From positions 1 to 64,000 of the forward strand of contig USDK01000002.1 in assembly GCA_900553355.1 (NCBI GenBank): 64,000 nt of DNA, in the 5' to 3' direction. The first letter of the stretch is position 1. The number at the start of each line of letters is the position of its first letter. The translations under genes and the position numbers were made by a program. The notes beneath the pieces were generated by a model. That model was not told the origin of the DNA. It did no database searches and saw only the letters and a program-made list of their open reading frames with translations. Positions 62,614 to 64,000 of this stretch are shown here, piece after piece. The stretch comes from an uncultured Lachnospiraceae bacterium (lineage in GTDB: Bacteria; Bacillota; Clostridia; Lachnospirales; Lachnospiraceae).

Positions 62614-63984
62614 TTAGAATTTCTGGAGAGCTTCCACCAATTCCGGGAACCACATTCCATGAGAAGCCTTTACTAAGATATTGTCGCCCTCATGAATGAT
62701 ATCCTTCATTTCCTCAAGGAAATCAGCCTTACTCTCAAACCAGTGGGTTTCCACAGAATGACCTTCGGCAGCGCCATCGACCAGATGCTTTGCCAGATCA
62801 CCGATTCCACAGACTACATCGATGCCTTTTTCGGCACAGTATGCGCCGATCTCCCGGTGAAGTTCACATTCGTTATCCCCCAGCTCGCCCATGTTTCCAA
62901 GGACAGCGACTTTGCGGCCGATGGCCATATCCAGGACGTCGATAGCAGCCCTTGTAGAGATCGGGTTGGCATTATAGCAGTCGTCCAGGATCATCAGATG
63001 GTCAGTCTGGATGATGTGATTACGGCCCGGCATGGAAGGAAGTCCCTCAATGCCGGCTTTGATCTCTTCCGGGGTAAGACCCAGCGTATATCCGACAGAT
63101 GCTCCGGCCAGAGCATTGGAGATCATGTGTGCGCCTGGGAGCGGTACGACGCAGGAGAAGCTGGAACCATCCGGCAGGTGGATGGTACAGGAAGTGCCGC
63201 GCAGGCCTAATGGACGGATGTCGTCAGCACGGAACTGGCTGTTGCTTCCAGTGCCGAAGAAGACAGGTTCCACTCCTTTGACAGGACCCATCTGGGAAAG
63301 AAGATCATCGTCCCCGTTTAAAATGATAGATCCGCCTGGCTTCATATCCTGGATCATCTGGGATTTTTCCTGAAGGATTCCCTCTCTGGTCTTGAAAAAT
63401 TCCAGATGGGCAACGCCGATGTTTGTGATCACACAGATATCCGGGCTGGCAACGGAGGAGAGTCTGCGCATCTCGCCAAAATGATTGACACCCATTTCCA
63501 GGACGGCAATCTGATGTTCACTGTTCAGCTGGAAAATGGTAAGGGGAAGGCCCCACTCATTGTTAAAATTCCCCAGGGTTTTGTGTACATTGTATTTTTG
63601 CGACAGTACGGAAGCAATCATTTCTTTTGTGCTGGTTTTTCCAACGCTTCCGGTGATGCCTACCACCTTGAGGTCAAAAGAATCCCGGTAAAGCTTGGCG
63701 ATGTCCAGGAGAGCCTGGCCGGTAGATTCCACCAGAATGTAGGGGAAATCTGTCTCGCCAAGATCCTCATGGGAAACGACGCAGAGAGCGCCTTTTTCAA
63801 TGGTATCCGGGATAAACTGGTGTGCATTGAATTTTTCTCCGTCTATAGCAACAAAAAGATTTCCTTTTTCCACCTTCCGGCTGTCGATCACAACGCCGGT
63901 AACCTCAAGGCCCAGCTTTGTGGTGTCCCCGTGATAGGTACCCCGACAGGCATTTGTAATGTTTTCCAGAGTAAGGTTTTTCAT
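62614..63984 (-). CDS. murF: UDP-N-acetylmuramoyl-tripeptide:D-Ala-D-Ala ligase
   Basis: Adds D-Ala-D-Ala to UDP-MurNAc-tripeptide, the last cytoplasmic peptide step of peptidoglycan synthesis. It has 456 residues, full length. The ATP loop GITGSVGKTSTKEMI, the AVLEMGVNHFGEM stretch and the C-terminal ILDDCYNANP and GREHAV-like positions (GMWFPELVEAL) are present. GAAAGGA precedes the ATG, which is 16 nt from the window edge. Its operon partner, if any, is outside. Confidence 0.95.
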   Translation of the reverse strand: MKNLTLENITNACRGTYHGDTTKLGLEVTGVVIDSRKVEKGNLFVAIDGEKFNAHQFIPDTIEKGALCVVSHEDLGETDFPYILVESTGQALLDIAKLYRDSFDLKVVGITGSVGKTSTKEMIASVLSQKYNVHKTLGNFNNEWGLPLTIFQLNSEHQIAVLEMGVNHFGEMRRLSSVASPDICVITNIGVAHLEFFKTREGILQEKSQMIQDMKPGGSIILNGDDDLLSQMGPVKGVEPVFFGTGSNSQFRADDIRPLGLRGTSCTIHLPDGSSFSCVVPLPGAHMISNALAGASVGYTLGLTPEEIKAGIEGLPSMPGRNHIIQTDHLMILDDCYNANPISTRAAIDVLDMAIGRKVAVLGNMGELGDNECELHREIGAYCAEKGIDVVCGIGDLAKHLVDGAAEGHSVETHWFESKADFLEEMKDIIHEGDNILVKASHGMWFPELVEALQKF

Positions 63985-64000
63985 GATACTTGATCCTTTC

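Overview
The window looks like a chromosomal segment of a Clostridia bacterium, most likely Lachnospiraceae. The signs are moderate GC, strong AGGAGG-type ribosome sites with some GTG and TTG starts, many YesM/YesN and carbohydrate ABC genes, an SAM-I riboswitch before metK, and a large-type (Alu-containing) SRP RNA. The species cannot be fixed from the sequence alone. I see no rRNA, tRNA, CRISPR array or insertion sequence. Almost all of the window is well-packed, intact genes.

Layout. 0-2.2 kb: aroF-aroB (shikimate pathway) on the minus strand. 2.3-7 kb: an orphan phosphopantetheinyl transferase, then an HTH/acidic protein, dgt, an unknown gene and tadA. 7.0-7.2 kb: the SRP RNA gene (ffs), transcribed against its neighbours and overlapping the 3' end of tadA. 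7.3-11.9 kb: a B12-binding radical SAM protein, a 34-residue membrane protein, a VanW protein, a PurM/HypE-like fragment protein and trmL. 12-20.9 kb: a complete V/A-type ATPase operon in the order F-I-K-E-C-G-A-B-D of Enterococcus hirae, with the K-subunit residues expected for Na+ binding and an unexplained structured 225-nt gap before D.

21-23.4 kb: an Rpn-type nuclease, an 8-oxoguanine glycosylase and a fluoride channel. 23.6-31.5 kb: a YesN/YesM two-component system with its own solute-binding lipoprotein, followed by a sugar ABC importer (binding protein and two permeases, no ATPase). 32-36.7 kb: aroK, murA, an OFA-type MFS transporter, and an SAM-I riboswitch with metK. 36.8-44.1 kb: an OmpR-type two-component pair, a TetR regulator, a GT8 glycosyltransferase, ftsH, a CarD-like regulator and a membrane-anchored unknown protein.

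44.2-51 kb: a sucrose/fructo-oligosaccharide cassette (binding protein, two permeases, ATPase, intracellular GH32) facing a LacI regulator, with ACCGGT-centred operators between them. 51.1-55.8 kb: a GntR-type regulator, an aldo/keto reductase, a xylulokinase and a zinc polyol dehydrogenase. Together these could run a fungal-style route from xylose to xylitol to xylulose to xylulose-5-phosphate. 55.9-62.5 kb: an amidohydrolase and sodium symporter facing a PucR-type regulator, then a DUF819 membrane protein with an M19 dipeptidase. This looks like uptake and cleavage of a small amide or dipeptide. murF closes the window.

Non-coding structure is rich. Long palindromes lie at gene 3' ends; three share a GGGGACG/CGTCCCC core and two of these are near-identical. 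There are leader terminators before the symporter operon and ftsH, and many promoters with inverted repeats in or beside their spacers. The points most worth a second look are the pentose/polyol cassette, the structured V-ATPase gap, the tadA/ffs overlap, the palindrome family and the sensor-linked lipoprotein.
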